From assembly GCA_014155875.1 (NCBI GenBank), contig JACEFZ010011668.1, positions 324,501-388,500 on the forward strand: a stretch of DNA of 64,000 nt, given 5' to 3'. The translations under genes and the position numbers were made by a program. Source of the DNA: Cepaea nemoralis (Eukaryota; Mollusca; Gastropoda; Stylommatophora; Helicidae). Under the pieces are notes generated by a model. It did no database searches and was not told the DNA's origin. It saw only the letters and a program-made list of their open reading frames with translations. Positions 1-11,674 of the stretch are shown in pieces (within the stretch, counting starts at the first letter, position 1; every line of letters starts with the position of its first letter).

Positions 1-582
1 TGGCCACAAGACACCCAGCGACAGTCATCTGTTTCACAGTAGGGCAAATAAGACAAGAACCAAGGAGAATCAAACATCAGTATTGCATATATTTTACTGT
101 TTACAAATTTTACCAACGCTTGTGTTGTCCCCAGCATGAGGCATGGAGACGTCATCACATGAAGCAGGTCCTTTCAAAATGTCGCTCTCATTACGACGGG
201 CCAAAGATTCTCGAACTGTTGCCGGTTATTCAGCCTTCTGGGCTGTCATGTCCAAGGTGTCTGCAATATTCTGATCCACCCAGGCCTCATCTCCCAGGAA
301 CCATGTCTTCCCGCACCGGTGTGCTGTTTAACCTCGCCAAAGTATGTCAGTGTCCCAGCCATGTTGTTGTTGACTAGCATGTTTCTTCCATTTTAAGATC
401 TGTAGCTTTCTTCTTCGTGGTCCACGATATTCCACGGATGTTTCTGTAAGGTACACTCAAAAGCCTCTATTTTCTTCTTTAATGATTGCTAACCGCCTAT
501 GACTCGCATCTGTAATGTGTCACAGAAAAGGTACACTTTCTACATTAAATTACTTGTCATGTGTTTGCCATTGGGAGTCTCA

Positions 583-825
583 GAGGTGAAGTGGTCAAGC
601 CGTCTGCATCGCACTCCAAAGGTTGTGGGTTCGATTCCGGGCTACTACTTTCGGTTCACGAGTGAATTTGTCTGTGAGAATCCTGGGGGTCGTCACCGGA
701 ACTTTGGAGTTCATGCTTTGTGCGATGCTTACTGCAGGTCGCCCTGCGGAAAGACACCGAGCCATATGGGATAAACCTCGGGGCAATAAAGTCAATGCTC
801 TCGACTCTTTAGACATTTTTAAGAC
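583..825 (+). repeat. tRNA-derived SINE, family A
   Basis: The head resembles a tRNA, with an A-box-like stretch at 592-602 and a perfect B box (ggttcgattcc) at 628-638, as in an internal RNA polymerase III promoter. The body carries the signatures 'ggagttcatgc' and 'gagccatatgggataaa', and the copy ends in 'caataaagtcaatgct'. The same body recurs near 6.9, 27.9 and 28.7 kb, so this is a dispersed family and not a tRNA gene. Confidence 0.75.
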
Positions 826-859
826 ATGTGGTGTCCAGTGTTGTTTCGTAAGTTCTTAA

Positions 860-2206
860 TGGTGTTAAACTTCTATATTGCTACGACTTGTCTTTATCTG
901 ACTTCCTTTAAACAGTCCTAGGTATTGCTGACTAGGGAGCTCAAATATTCACAGTTTCTAACATGTTGATTGTTGTCATTGTTGAGTGTGATTTTTGGCT
1001 CGCGTGTTATTTTGGTTTTAATTTAATGTGTTTCTTGACAGACAGGATCAACTCTTTTAACAGCTTAGCACTAGTTGAAATCACGACCGTGTCATCTGCA
1101 GATCTGAGTTCTGAAATTGGTTTCCACAAATTATGAATGGTTAAAAATTATCTTTGGTCCCATAATTGCTGACGTCTGTTATTCCATATGCTGCAGAGAT
1201 GTTACACAGGTATGGGTAGAGAATGTAACCCCGTGATACTTCCCTTTGCACCCCAAACCAGGCTCGATGTTTCCCGGCTACTCGGACAGCTTCCCGTTGC
1301 TCGTGATATAATGAATCAATAAAGTGGGTCAAATATGTTGAAAACCCCCGTATCTCTGAAAAAGTTTCCAATGTCTGATTTTGAACACAACTAAAGACCT
1401 CACTGCTGTGTATAAAACAACTACGAGGATCTACACAGACACGTATGTGTACAAACATGAATTGGTCTGTTACTTCATGCAATTATTCACTGTTGACATC
1501 TCCATCCCTTGGAGGAGTGGCTAACAGACACGGCTTCCGCCTATACCAAGTGAAAAATCGGCCACGAATCAAACTAAACTAGGATAACTGGATAGTGGAT
1601 CGTCCGCTTAGATGTAATGGAGACCCAGTAAACTCTTTAGAAATCCCTTTGAAAATGAATATCGAAAAAGAATAAAAGTGGATAAGCGGCTATCCAGGTT
1701 GGATTTGACAATTAGAAAATATACTCACCAAAGTTGCAGGTACAACATGTGTGATTATGGAATGCACACATTTAACGATTCGCCAATTCTGCGGGATATT
1801 ATGATTCTCCTTATATGGACTACCAGGGTAGACTGGTGCACTTGGTGAAAGCCTTGAGAAGAACTGAGTATATGTTGCGTGTTCCAGGTGTGTATAGACC
1901 AGTCATAACTAAGTGGGTGAAGTGGTCAGTATAACGTACTCAGCTTGTACATTTCCTGGTACCCAATTTAAGCTGGATCCATCTGGCAGCTAGGGAAATT
2001 AAAAATAAACTCCCGCCTACATGAACATTTTAACATAAAGTCACCGGGTCGGCAAGTAAGCGTGCTAGACACCTCTACCGCCGCTCCTGGAGCACTTAGG
2101 GAGCTATGTATATGTGGCGATGGATGAAAATTATCCTTGACACACAAAACAAGGGGAGTAGAGCTAATTGACAAGGCAAAGGTCGTCCCATACAGATGTT
2201 TGATGT
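860..2206. other. No recognisable feature
   Basis: AT-rich non-coding DNA. The short open frames here have no recognisable motifs, no splice context and no repeated structure I could see. Confidence 0.5.
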
Positions 2207-2218
2207 TTGAAGGGCTAT

Positions 2219-2461
2219 TTTTTTTCCCGCATATCCTTTACAGGACACCGCTGTCAACACCAGCATTTTACCGCTGTTGTTGATTTCTTGGCAAGATTAT
2301 GCTCAGTAGTTTTTCATTGCTTTCTGAGCGGCCGGCTCACTTATCCCGTAAGCTACCAACGCGGCGAGACCCGCTTCCAATTCTCGCGAGCTGCGTTATC
2401 CTACGTGGATAAACGGGATTACGGAGAAAGTCGTTTTAACTCCTCGGCCAGGGAGAGCGGC
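2219..2461 (-). repeat. tRNA-derived SINE, family B, with target duplication
   Basis: Read on the minus strand, this has a tRNA-like head, a central part containing 'gagcggccggctc' and 'attgctttctgagc' (plus-strand wording), and ends in 'gtcctgtaaaggatatgcg' followed by an A tail (the T run at 2218-2225). It is flanked by a 12-bp near-perfect duplication, ttgaagggctat at 2207-2218 and ttgaagtgctat at 2462-2473, showing insertion by target-primed reverse transcription. It closely matches the copies at 15349-15596 and 47056-47315. Confidence 0.85.
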
Positions 2462-2864
2462 TTGAAGTGCTATAGTGCGTTCATAAATGTTTGCCCTCAA
2501 TCACATTGATTTTTTTTTTTTTTCATAAGTATCTGTTGCATCATTATGAAATTGTTCCTACCGTCTTGTATTTTCTTCCATTCAAGGAATATGTCTTTGA
2601 CAGATCCAAAGGCAACCGAAATCGTATAAAGCGGCAAAAGTGCTTTGATGTTTTGGTAAAAAGAAATGTTTTGAATTCACCCTAACAAACTTGTTTTAAA
2701 GTAACCTCTGAACATTTCCGTTCCACTATGTGACGTGCTTTTCATACGGAAATTCATGTGCACCACAGAGAATAAGTATTATTGAACACCGATGTATCCA
2801 TGTAAAGATGTAATGCATTTCATAACTTCATCTCTGACCCGTAAATTATATAACCGCTTATAAA

Positions 2865-3075
2865 AACCGGTCTCTGTGGCTAAGGGCTTGCGAACGCGGT
2901 TTGTGAGCCCATATACCCGGGTTCGAAACACAGCGATGAAGGTTTTTTCGAAAAAGGTATAGAGGCCGGTCGTTCAGAAAGCAATGGCAAACTACTGATC
3001 GTAACACTTTCCTAGTACATCAACACCAGCTGAAAAATGCTGGTGTCGATTGCAACGTCCTGTAAGGGATATGCA
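2865..3075 (+). repeat. tRNA-derived SINE, family B (older copy)
   Basis: A forward, more diverged member of the family at 2219-2461. The tRNA-like head has a degenerate B box (gggttcgaaacac, from about 2919), the middle has 'agaaagcaatggcaaactac', and the 3' end has 'gattgcaacgtcctgtaagg'. No clear target duplication. Confidence 0.75.
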
Positions 3076-3079
3076 ACAT

Positions 3080-3890
3080 AAATTTTGGAGTGTACATAAT
3101 GATAAGGTTATATGCTAAATCTCATTATTTGCCCTCAGTTGGTTACAGAGTTCTGGATATTGATAAGGGGGTATATATTTGTGAACGCACTATAGTTCTC
3201 CACAAAAGCGCTTTTATTTCTACTTCATCTCCTTCTTCTCTTTATCCTCCAATGGGGCATAGGCCTCCACCTCCTCACTCCAAACCACCACCCCCATCTT
3301 CAGCTATCTTCCATATTGTTCATATCTGCCTCTTTTCTACACAAGTACTTGGGTCTTCGTCTATTTCTTTGGCAATGTGGTTTCTTCACTAAGGCTTTTC
3401 TAGGCATACAATTTTAATAGCTGCATTACTTTCTGTTATTTTATAATGTGTACATTTCAGCAGCTTTACCGCAGTTCCACTCATTTTATTGATATTTTAA
3501 CAATGCAGCTAAGTGTTAATCGTTATTTGTTTTTATCCGTGTTTTAGACTTATTTGTTCTCATTTTTTTCATGTGTTTATTTTTAACATCTCGTTCTTAT
3601 GCCTTAATGTTTTCACTGGAGGGTCTTCTCCGTGATGATATGTTGTGTTTTGTGTATGTATTTGTTTCCTGATGTCGGCTAGACCCCACAACGTCCTTGT
3701 ATTGTTTGTAATTCTGTTCTGTAAAACTGCAGTACTTTGTTATTTTATATTGTTAGTTCTCTCCACGAGCTACACACACCATTTTATTGCTTCCATTTTG
3801 CACAGGCACCAATTTGCAAATATTTGTAATTTATTTTGTAATCGTTAAAGCTTATTTACATGAATATTTTAGATGTCCTTTATAACATAC
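3080..3890. other. No recognisable feature (T-rich)
   Basis: T-rich DNA containing only short open frames of low complexity. No domain, promoter or repeat was recognised. Confidence 0.5.
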
Positions 3891-3894
3891 ACAT

Positions 3895-3939
<45 letters not shown>

Positions 3940-3942
3940 ATG
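3895..3942. repeat. (CA)n microsatellite
   Basis: A run of CA dinucleotides, interrupted once. Confidence 0.95.
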
Positions 3943-4041
3943 AGTTTTTGGGGGACAAGTAACGCATCCACACACAAAGATAGTAAGAGGGAGGGAGGGA
4001 GTAATGTTACTGAATAATAGCTCAATGAATCACCACGAGGT

Positions 4042-5040
4042 CAGGGAGAACTGTCACAATTAATCGACACAATATTTGTTAGCACTGTCACAATTAATCG
4101 ACATACTATTTGTTAGCACTGTCACAATTAACCCACACAATATTTGTTAGCACTGTCACAATTAATCCACACAATATTTGTGAGCACTGTCACAATTAAT
4201 CCACACAATATTTGTGAGCACTGTCACAATTAATCGACACAATATTTTTAGCACTGTCACAATTAATCGACACAATATTTGTTAGCACTGTCACAATTAA
4301 TCCACACAATATTTGTTAGCACTGTCACAATTAATCCACACAATATTTGTTAGCACTGTCACAATTAATCGACACAATATTTTTAGCACTGTCACAATTA
4401 ATCCACACAATATTTGTTAGCACTGTCACAATTAATCTGCACAATATTTTGAGCACTGTCACAAATAATTACATAATATTTTTAGCACTGTCACAATTAA
4501 TCGACACAATATTTGTTAGCACTGTCACAATTAATCTGCACAATATTTTGAGCACTGTCACAATTAACCAACACAATGTTTTTGAGCACTGTCACAATTA
4601 ACCAACACAATGTTTTTGAGCACTGTCACAATTAACCAACACAATATCACTGAACACTATATCATTCTTTTAACACACTATGAGGGCGCATCACCCCAAT
4701 GTATCAACAGAATATCACTGAGAATTTACTAATACAATATCTGGAGCTCTGCCTCACATTATAAATAGAATGTCACTGAGAAATGTCTCAATCTGTGAAC
4801 ACAATGTCAGGAAGCACTGTCTGTATGGTTCCAAAGAATGTCACAGAGAACTGTCTTGATCTATTAACACAGTATCACAGAGAAAACTCTCGATCTAATA
4901 ACACAGTATCACAGAGAACGGTCTCGATCTACTAACACAGTGTCACAGAGAATGGTCTCGATCTACTAACAGAGTATCACAGAGAAGTGTCTCGATCTAT
5001 TAACACTGTCACAGAGAACTGTCGTGATCTACTAACACAA
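4042..5040. repeat. 34-bp tandem array with two sequence types
   Basis: From 4042 to about 4650 the unit is agcactgtcacaattaatcg followed by acacaatatttgtt (34 bp, about 17 copies). From about 4660 to 5040 the unit changes to a 'cacagagaactgt / ctcgatct / actaacacagtat' form of the same length. Both keep a 'cactgtcac' or 'gtatcacag' core and an 'aacac' segment, so the second type looks like a diverged block of the first. Confidence 0.9.
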
Positions 5041-5049
5041 ATTATCATT

Positions 5050-6890
5050 ATACCAAGTACAGGCAGCGAAGCCCATTACGGGTATATAATACTAATCCGA
5101 TCATTTTACAAACCAGCCGGCAATCGAGAGCTGATGTGCTCAATACCACACGCCTTTATTTTCCAGGACACGTTCTGGCAAGCACTGTAAGCTGCCTCGA
5201 TCTGAGATTTCAGGTCCAATTTTTCTTATATCTCTACCGGATGACTTTTAGTGTTGTGGAAAAACAAAAACTGCTTCATAATTTATTTTCTGGTAATCTT
5301 CTATGAAGTGCTAGCGAAGATACAGGGATTTGGTGAACTTCTACCGTGATCTAATGTACTTACCCAACACTTACGCTAGTGTCTGAAGTCATGTTGCTCT
5401 GGCATTGTCGCTTTAAGTACAGACTGATAGGAAACGATCAATGGATCATGAATATACGGGGTCAGGTCAACGAGGGATTAGTCGCACTGCGCTAGATTCA
5501 GCAAGAGAACATGGTGTATGTGAGTGTCTGTGGGTGAGCATTATGTCCTTTACATAATGCTGTTGTCATCACGCACGATTGAGCACCGTGTTAATCGCAT
5601 GCTAGGCCTCCCGTTTCTTAAACTGCAAATGTCAAGTGGTCCTTTATATCAGGGCGTCTTGTTGGGCCACTGACTCATCTTCCAGTGACACATTCTGTGT
5701 GTGGCTGAGCAGTCTAGTTTCACCTTCTGTTCAGGGTGAGAAATGCGAAACAATGCAGGAAGGAATACATGTGGTATAACGTATAGACAATTCAGTCAAC
5801 TGAAAGTATTGACACAGAGTTGTGGATATTACTAAATGCTAGAGCGACTGGCGTTGTCGAACATTTCTAGCAATATATTTGATTGAATTCACTCAAACTG
5901 TCATGCATGCCATGTATTGCAATTATACTTCTATTCTTTCCTGTCATTCTCTCTATTTACTTTATTCACTATCAATGCATATATATGAAGGCAACAGTGT
6001 TACTATTCTTTGCTCCCCCGTATGGGCCCCGGCAACACACGGCCGATATATATCAATCCGTCCGCAAATTCTGGTCAGCCTTCAGTTGTCAACTCATCTG
6101 TCTGTCGGTGCGTGTTTTTCCTGCTGCCAAAAGACGCCATCAATTGCCTACTCAAACTGTCATAACTCTAGACTCCATGAAGCTAATACTAAATGAAGAA
6201 AGAAAACACCATTGGCGTGCACACAGCCCCTTTATGGATGCCCTGTCGTGTTAGGTGGTCGCCCATAAAGTCATTATCTAGGCACACATCTGCAGATTGT
6301 CTGAAAAGCCAAGTTTATCAGTAATCTATACCGGCCGAACTTTAATTGCCATGAAAAATGTTATCCTCCCTAGGCCGACCAACCTAGCACTCCACCGCCT
6401 ATTGTATTTTCTGGAGACTGACTGTAAAATGCAAAGATCTGTGCGTGCCGGAAGTTGCCTGTGAAGGAATATACCTGTGCAGAATGGATGGCCCAGGTGT
6501 AACAATCACTTGTAGTGAGATCACGAAGTCTCTCAGATACCAGCTTCTTGGCTTCGGTCGCCAGCATGGTCGCTATTGGTGAAGTTACAACTTGTGTTTT
6601 AAACTATATATACTATAGGCTATATCATAGACGAGACAGCACATCCACATCTGAAGGTAGAAGGGAACGTATTTAGAAGGAAGAGTCGTGGCATATTTTA
6701 GCTCATGGTTGTAGGCAGTTGTCATGATGTCAAGTGACATAAACAAAAGAGTTTAAACACGTGTTACTCTGGGCATGTTTCACTTTGTTATTGTGTGTAA
6801 TGATTGTGATCAGAATATTCGCTATCTAATACAGCTGTCCCTCCCCCTCCCCGACCCCAAATTCCCCTAGTGTTTATCATCGTACATAAT
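5050..6890. other. No recognisable feature
   Basis: Non-coding DNA. Two overlapping frames of 105 and 123 codons at 5879-6254 have no recognisable domain, and I see no reason to call either a gene. Confidence 0.45.
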
Positions 6891-6899
6891 AAATAAAGG

Positions 6900-7125
6900 G
6901 GTTTACAATGATTGACCTTATTCCCCCTGATGGTCTCCCATGTGGCTCAGTCTCTGTGACCAGAGCGGTCTGGCACAAGCCTCACACACAGCATGAACTC
7001 TGTAGTTCTGACCACACTTCCCACCCCCACCCTCCTTCGTAAACCCAATGACGGAACCCGATAACGAAAACGAACCACGACCGTCGTAGAGCGAGACAGG
7101 CGGTGTGACCACTTCGCCACGGAGT
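6900..7125 (-). repeat. tRNA-derived SINE, family A (minus strand)
   Basis: Read on the minus strand it has a head with 'gcgaagtggtcacaccg' (A-box region), a decayed B box, the body signature 'agagttcatgctgtgtgtgagg' in two parts, then 'gagccacatggga' and 'aataaggtcaat'. It matches the 583-825 copy in order and spacing. Diverged, with G-run expansions. Confidence 0.7.
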
Positions 7126-7185
7126 TCCGCCCCTCACCCCGCCCCCGACACATACAACTATATATATATAATGAATATATTTATA

Positions 7186-7260
7186 CACGCGACGAGCCCG
7201 GGCATCGAACCCGTGTCCGCGACATTATCAGGGCAGTTCGCTATCAACTCCACAAGCCCG
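7186..7260 (-). repeat. tRNA-like SINE head
   Basis: On the minus strand a tRNA-like segment with a perfect B box (gggttcgatgccc) is preceded by 'gcgaactgccctgataatg'. A related head occurs at 16848-16960 on the minus strand. Without a credible full cloverleaf this is read as a SINE head, not a tRNA gene. Confidence 0.5.
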
Positions 7261-7339
7261 CCCGCATGTACAGTCACAGATATTCAGACGCACAGATACG
7301 TACAAGCACAGACTGAAAGGCCTCACTTACTGCAAGCTT

Positions 7340-7600
7340 GTGCATAAGTATATACAGACATACATGCAGACAGGGACACAGACATATTTATAGATGTTTG
7401 GGTGGACGAACTGACAGAGACACCGACAACTGGACAAGCAGAGGGGCAGGCAGACAGGCAGGTAGATACATGCATAGATAGTTAAATATACTGACGATCG
7501 AACGAACATTCAAATTGACAGACATAAATCCAAAAAGGCAGACAGGCAGATAGACAGGTAAACAGACATAGAGATAAATACGCAAGCAGACAGTCTGAGG
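7340..7600. repeat. Degenerate (CAGA)/(GATA) tetranucleotide tract
   Basis: Irregular runs of 'gacagacaggcagata' type. The minus-strand frames rich in cysteine, leucine and valine are by-products of this. Confidence 0.8.
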
Positions 7601-7748
7601 GGGAAACAAAAGCATACTAAGGAACAAGAAAGAATAATACAATATAAATAAACTAGTTCCTGTTTATTCCATACTTCTGTCTCCTACATTATTTACACTA
7701 TAAGCAAATGCCACGTATAAAGTCCTCACCTCATTTACTGGACATTTT

Positions 7749-7808
<60 letters not shown>
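7749..7808. repeat. (TC)n microsatellite
   Basis: About 60 bp of almost pure TC repeat. Confidence 0.95.
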
Positions 7809-7812
<4 letters not shown>

Positions 7813-8384
7813 CCTCTCTCTGTCCCTCACATTCAGCGCACACAATTGATCAGTTCTAACGCACGCCCTGGTTATCTCGTCAGAGACACCGTTCAGCCAG
7901 ATACCATTAGAATCCGGCGGATGTGAATAGATGCAACGTCAACGGGCGATCTGTCACAACCTGGATCCATGCAAATAAAGTAACCGAATATTGTCTGGAG
8001 TTTGAGTGTATTCGCGCAGACATCCCCTCCTCGTGTCGATTGCCCACACACAACCGATATGCTATTTTCACGACAACATTCACGCGCAGCTCTGTATTTC
8101 TCTCCAGTTGCCCGGCTGATTGTTCCAAGTTGCCCCTGCTCTTTTGTTTAAATAGATTCAATTGTTGTATGTCAATACTCTTGATTAGCATTCGATTAAC
8201 AATAGTGGGGGATTTACATTCCATTCAATTGTGAGACGTTGTATGTTCAACCTCGTAGAATGGCAATGAATTCTGCCCCTGTCTACTTCAGGTTGTATAA
8301 CCACATGAGGGACACGGCTCTCTCAAAGAATTATACACCTGGTACACTTCTGGTTTTTTTTTTTTTTTGGCCGGGGGGGGGGGG

Positions 8385-8625
8385 GCACGTTATGAGCAGA
8401 CAGAAACTGGAACATGATGTGACAACCGGAAAGATTTGTGGAACGAGAGATAGTGGAAGACAGCGTGAAAAGATTATTGACAGACTTGTGTCATGGCACG
8501 GAAGGGATTCAACACACGAATTCAGCCATGACGTCGGAGATTGCAATTTATGGAGAGGCATGGTTGTCCACGCCAGCCGGCAAGGCACTGGATGGTGATG
8601 ACGATGATGACACTTCTCATATGTA
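8385..8625 (+). mobile_element. RTE-like LINE (type A), 3' terminal fragment
   Basis: The plus frame encodes the C-terminal tail of an RTE/BovB-like reverse transcriptase: 'HVM', then 'VTTGKI', 'GRQREK' and 'SWHGRD' in order, ending with a stop near 8598. The same order occurs in the minus-strand copy at 47365-47685 (HVMRR, VTTGKIE, GRQRSK, TWHGRG). The DNA finishes in a 'gatgatgac' simple repeat, which fits the simple-repeat 3' ends of RTE elements. It is 5'-truncated and preceded by T and G homopolymers (8350-8387). Confidence 0.7.
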
Positions 8626-8987
8626 ATTTGGAGACCTGTAAGAGAGTAAATGACACATGGCTAGGCCGCTCGTGTCCTCGTACGCGTCTCACTTGCAATT
8701 CCCGAGACTTTCAAGAGAATGGTTAGACTGCTTGTATTTAGTACACTCCGCATGTGAAAATCGACGAACAACGAAGCAGTACATTAAATACATGCAGTAG
8801 GCTGTATATGGCTGGATGCTTGCGTCAGAATATTCGCATTAGAGCTCCTGGTGGTATTTCTCGCAACAGACTGCATCGCCGTAATCAGGTAGCGGTATTC
8901 TCTTAAACAGACCTCGCCACTACCATGTGATAAAAACTATAAAGGCAAACCCAGTACCAGCAACAAAGGTAACACGCACATTTTTTA

Positions 8988-9131
8988 TTTATTTACGCTC
9001 ACCGGCTTTGAACTCAAGCGTAGTCCATACACACTACTTCTAGTAGCGCTGGACTGAATTTTGCGTGTGGATTAGCTTTCCCTAGTAACAGTGTCCCTCG
9101 TCATCTGGCGAACCCACTCCTACTTCAGAGG
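8988..9131 (+). repeat. Dispersed repeat of unknown type (copy 1)
   Basis: Matches 34132-34286 in order: 'ttgaactcaagcgtagtcc', 'atacaca', 'cttctagt', 'gcgtgtggattagctttcc', then 'ccactcctacttcagagg'. No coding frame or terminal repeat was recognised, and the family is unassigned. Confidence 0.7.
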
Positions 9132-9439
9132 TACTTGTAGTATACGTTCCCAAGTCAAGGATGATAGATCAACATTCTTCTCCAACTGTATGGTGTAGGG
9201 GTTGAACCCCTTACCTTCGGACATGCTGACTGACACACGCAAGTCAACCAACAACTGTCCTGTGCAAGACGAACATGAAAACAGAACAACTGCCTGTACA
9301 CATTATACAAGGTACAAATTGTACCCGTTACAAACTAACAAAGTGCAAATTATACAAGGAGAATTGTAAATACGAACAAGGACATTAGTATCACATATGT
9401 GGAGAAACGATTCTGTATCCTGACACACAAAGGTTGATT

Positions 9440-9660
9440 GCTAGAGGTTGCAATCAACCGAAGCATTTCTTGGCTTTTTTGTCATTTTCTGGAAATTTTA
9501 CTTTAAGTTATTCTCCGTTGCTTTCTGAACGGCCTTTCTGGAAATCAATACAAAGCGTTCTTGTACCAAAATCACATGCGGCTAACATCGAACCCTGTCT
9601 CAGGATTTTTAAACTGCCTTCACTGCCCCAGAGTAAGCCAATATGTTGCGCGTGTTGTAC
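9440..9660 (-). repeat. tRNA-derived SINE, family B (old copy)
   Basis: Minus-strand relative of the family B SINE. The B box reads gggttcgatgtt, the centre has 'ggccgttcagaaagcaacgg' and the 3' part 'ggttgattgcaacctc'. It is heavily diverged, and no target duplication was seen. Confidence 0.6.
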
Positions 9661-9669
9661 GTCACAAGA

Positions 9670-10390
9670 CAACTCAGCAATCAACCCTACACGCCATGTG
9701 GTGCTTGAAACAAAAACAAATAAATTATAAAGTCATTTGTTCAAGGTTTGCTAATAAGTTAAAAAGCTGACGGAAAACACAATGGCAGGTATGCTGCTGA
9801 TACTGCAACGTAAAGATCCACAGAGAAATGTTCATTCTTGGGACCCATTTTCAGAACCATCAGAAAAGACAATGAAACATGGAGGAAAATAATGAAGGGA
9901 AGGGTATAAAACTGTCCCTGCCGTCAAAACTTCTATTAATAGCAATGATAAATAAATGCCCATAAGAGGGTTGGTTTTTAATTCTACAAGCATATCTTGT
10001 AGTAATAATGTGTTTCCCATCAACACTATATTTTCTCAATGAGATCCTTTCCTGCCCAATGCTTTCAAACATATATCAAAAATGTCATATAAATAGTCTA
10101 TATCAATAGAAGATCTATATGCGTGCACCCTATGGCAATGATTTCATAGATGGCTCGGAATGAGAACTGCAAGATCTCAACACATGATTATAGAACGTAT
10201 GATCGATCTGATGAGGTGCACAGCAAACCAAGATGGTAATACATTACTGCACGTAGCATGATACAACCACAATTCTCCTGAATGAGTAGTGTTGAAGAAC
10301 TGCAGTCACGGCTTGCCTATCCACAAATCGAACTAAATGCAGACGGTTGGCTACCTTGTGGTTCACGCCTGTGGTTAGCCAGCGTGGGGG
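9670..10390. other. No recognisable feature
   Basis: AT-rich, with no motif or repeat seen. Confidence 0.5.
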
Positions 10391-10394
10391 AAGC

Positions 10395-10500
10395 TGTATT
10401 TCCTCTCTAATACTGAGGTGGAGCCGCGGTAGGGCAGTGGCCAGATGCCCGTCTACCAACCCGGTGGGCATGGCTTCAAATTCGCATCCAGGCGGATGTT
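10395..10500 (+). repeat. tRNA-like SINE head (weak)
   Basis: A segment with 'gagccgcggtagggcagtgg' and 'ggcttcaaattcgc' in A-box and B-box spacing. It resembles the stretch at 16165-16230 (gtgccgcggtgggctagagc). Low confidence. Confidence 0.35.
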
Positions 10501-10702
10501 TAAAATTAACCTCGACTTCAAGGTCAACCTAGCGTCACATGAGAATCAGGAAACATCCTGGAAAGTAAAGGCAACCTGGCCACATTACCGGCGGGGTGCT
10601 GACTGGGTTATAGAAATATGGATCTAACACCATCTGCCGAATGCCCGCCCCCGAGCAAGTGTCGATGAGTGGTTCATAGAGCAGACGTGTACCTGTGACG
10701 GC

Positions 10703-10950
10703 AGTGTTCCTTGGTTGTTACAGAATTACCAGTGTTCCTTGGTTGTTACAGAATGACCAATGTTCCTTGGTTGTTACAGAATGACCAGTGTTCCTTGGTT
10801 GTTATAGAATGACCAGTTTTCCTGGGTTGTTACAGAATGATCAGTGTTCCTTGCTTGTTACAGAATGACTAGTGTTCCTTGGTTGTTACAGAATGACCAG
10901 TGTTCCTTGGTTGTTACAGAATGACCATTGTTCCTTGGTTGTTACAGAAT
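10703..10950. repeat. 28-bp tandem array
   Basis: About nine copies of agtgttccttggttgttaca followed by gaatgacc, with few substitutions. Confidence 0.9.
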
Positions 10951-11289
10951 ATGTGCGACACCCGCCTGCTACTCCTGCACTGTGGAGCAGTTACATTACT
11001 ATTTTTAAGAAGAGAAGTAGTTAGTCAGGCATTTACATTAGATGAACGAGCCAATCTACGTTGTGTGTGTATATATATATATCGTGTACCTGATTTTATT
11101 CCTGTAGTTCTTCTAATTTCACTATTTCCGAACCTGTTACTTCTGATCACACCAACAGACATTCCCAAGCTTCTGACATCACGTGGCTCCAAAGCTCTGT
11201 CGTGTGTTTTGGTTAGAAGCCATGATTGGTATTAGTACTATGGTCTCATGTTAGTTGATGTGTCCGCTAATACCACAGGTGTGTGGTAC

Positions 11290-11580
11290 TCAGTATTCCA
11301 GTGGTCCTCCTGTATGTTGCTGTGTTGTTCTCACAAGGTGTGTGCCATTCACATGGCCCAGTGGTTCTCCTGTATGTTGCTGTGTTGTTCTCACAAGGTG
11401 TATGCAACTCAGTGCTCCAGTTGTTCTCCTGTATGTTCTGTGTCCCCTGATACTAATGTTGTTCTCACAAGGTGTGTGCCACTCAGTCGTCCAGTTGTTC
11501 TCCTGTATGTTGCTGTGTCCCCTGATACTAATGTTGTTCTCACAAATTGTTTGCCAGTCAATGCTCCAGTTGTTACAATA
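11290..11580. repeat. Imperfect 60-75-bp tandem repeat
   Basis: Four units start with 'cctgtatgttgctgtgt' and contain 'gttctcacaaggtgtgtgcc'. Units 3 and 4 carry an insertion 'cccctgatactaatg', which lengthens them from 60 to about 74 bp. Open frames on both strands here are by-products. Confidence 0.8.
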
Positions 11581-11584
11581 TAAC

Positions 11585-11672
11585 ATAATTATTTTTTTTT
11601 TAAACTTATGTTGCAAATCCCTTACAAGACGTTGCAATCGACACCATCATTTTTCAGCTGCTGTTGAGATAA
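11585..11672 (-). repeat. SINE family B, 3' end fragment
   Basis: The plus strand reads a T run, then 'tatgttgcaaatcccttaca', 'gacgttgcaatcgacacc' and 'atttttcagctg'. This is the complement of the 3' end of the SINE at 2865-3075. It abuts the first unit of the 44-bp satellite. Confidence 0.75.
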
Positions 11673-11674
11673 TG

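Noticed and set aside
628..638. tRNA gene at the first B box
   Set aside because: The head belongs to a dispersed family with a shared body; no full cloverleaf could be drawn.
5879..6254. Two overlapping frames (105 and 123 codons) as a small membrane protein
   Set aside because: No recognisable domain. The hydrophobic start is T-rich DNA, and there is no supporting context.
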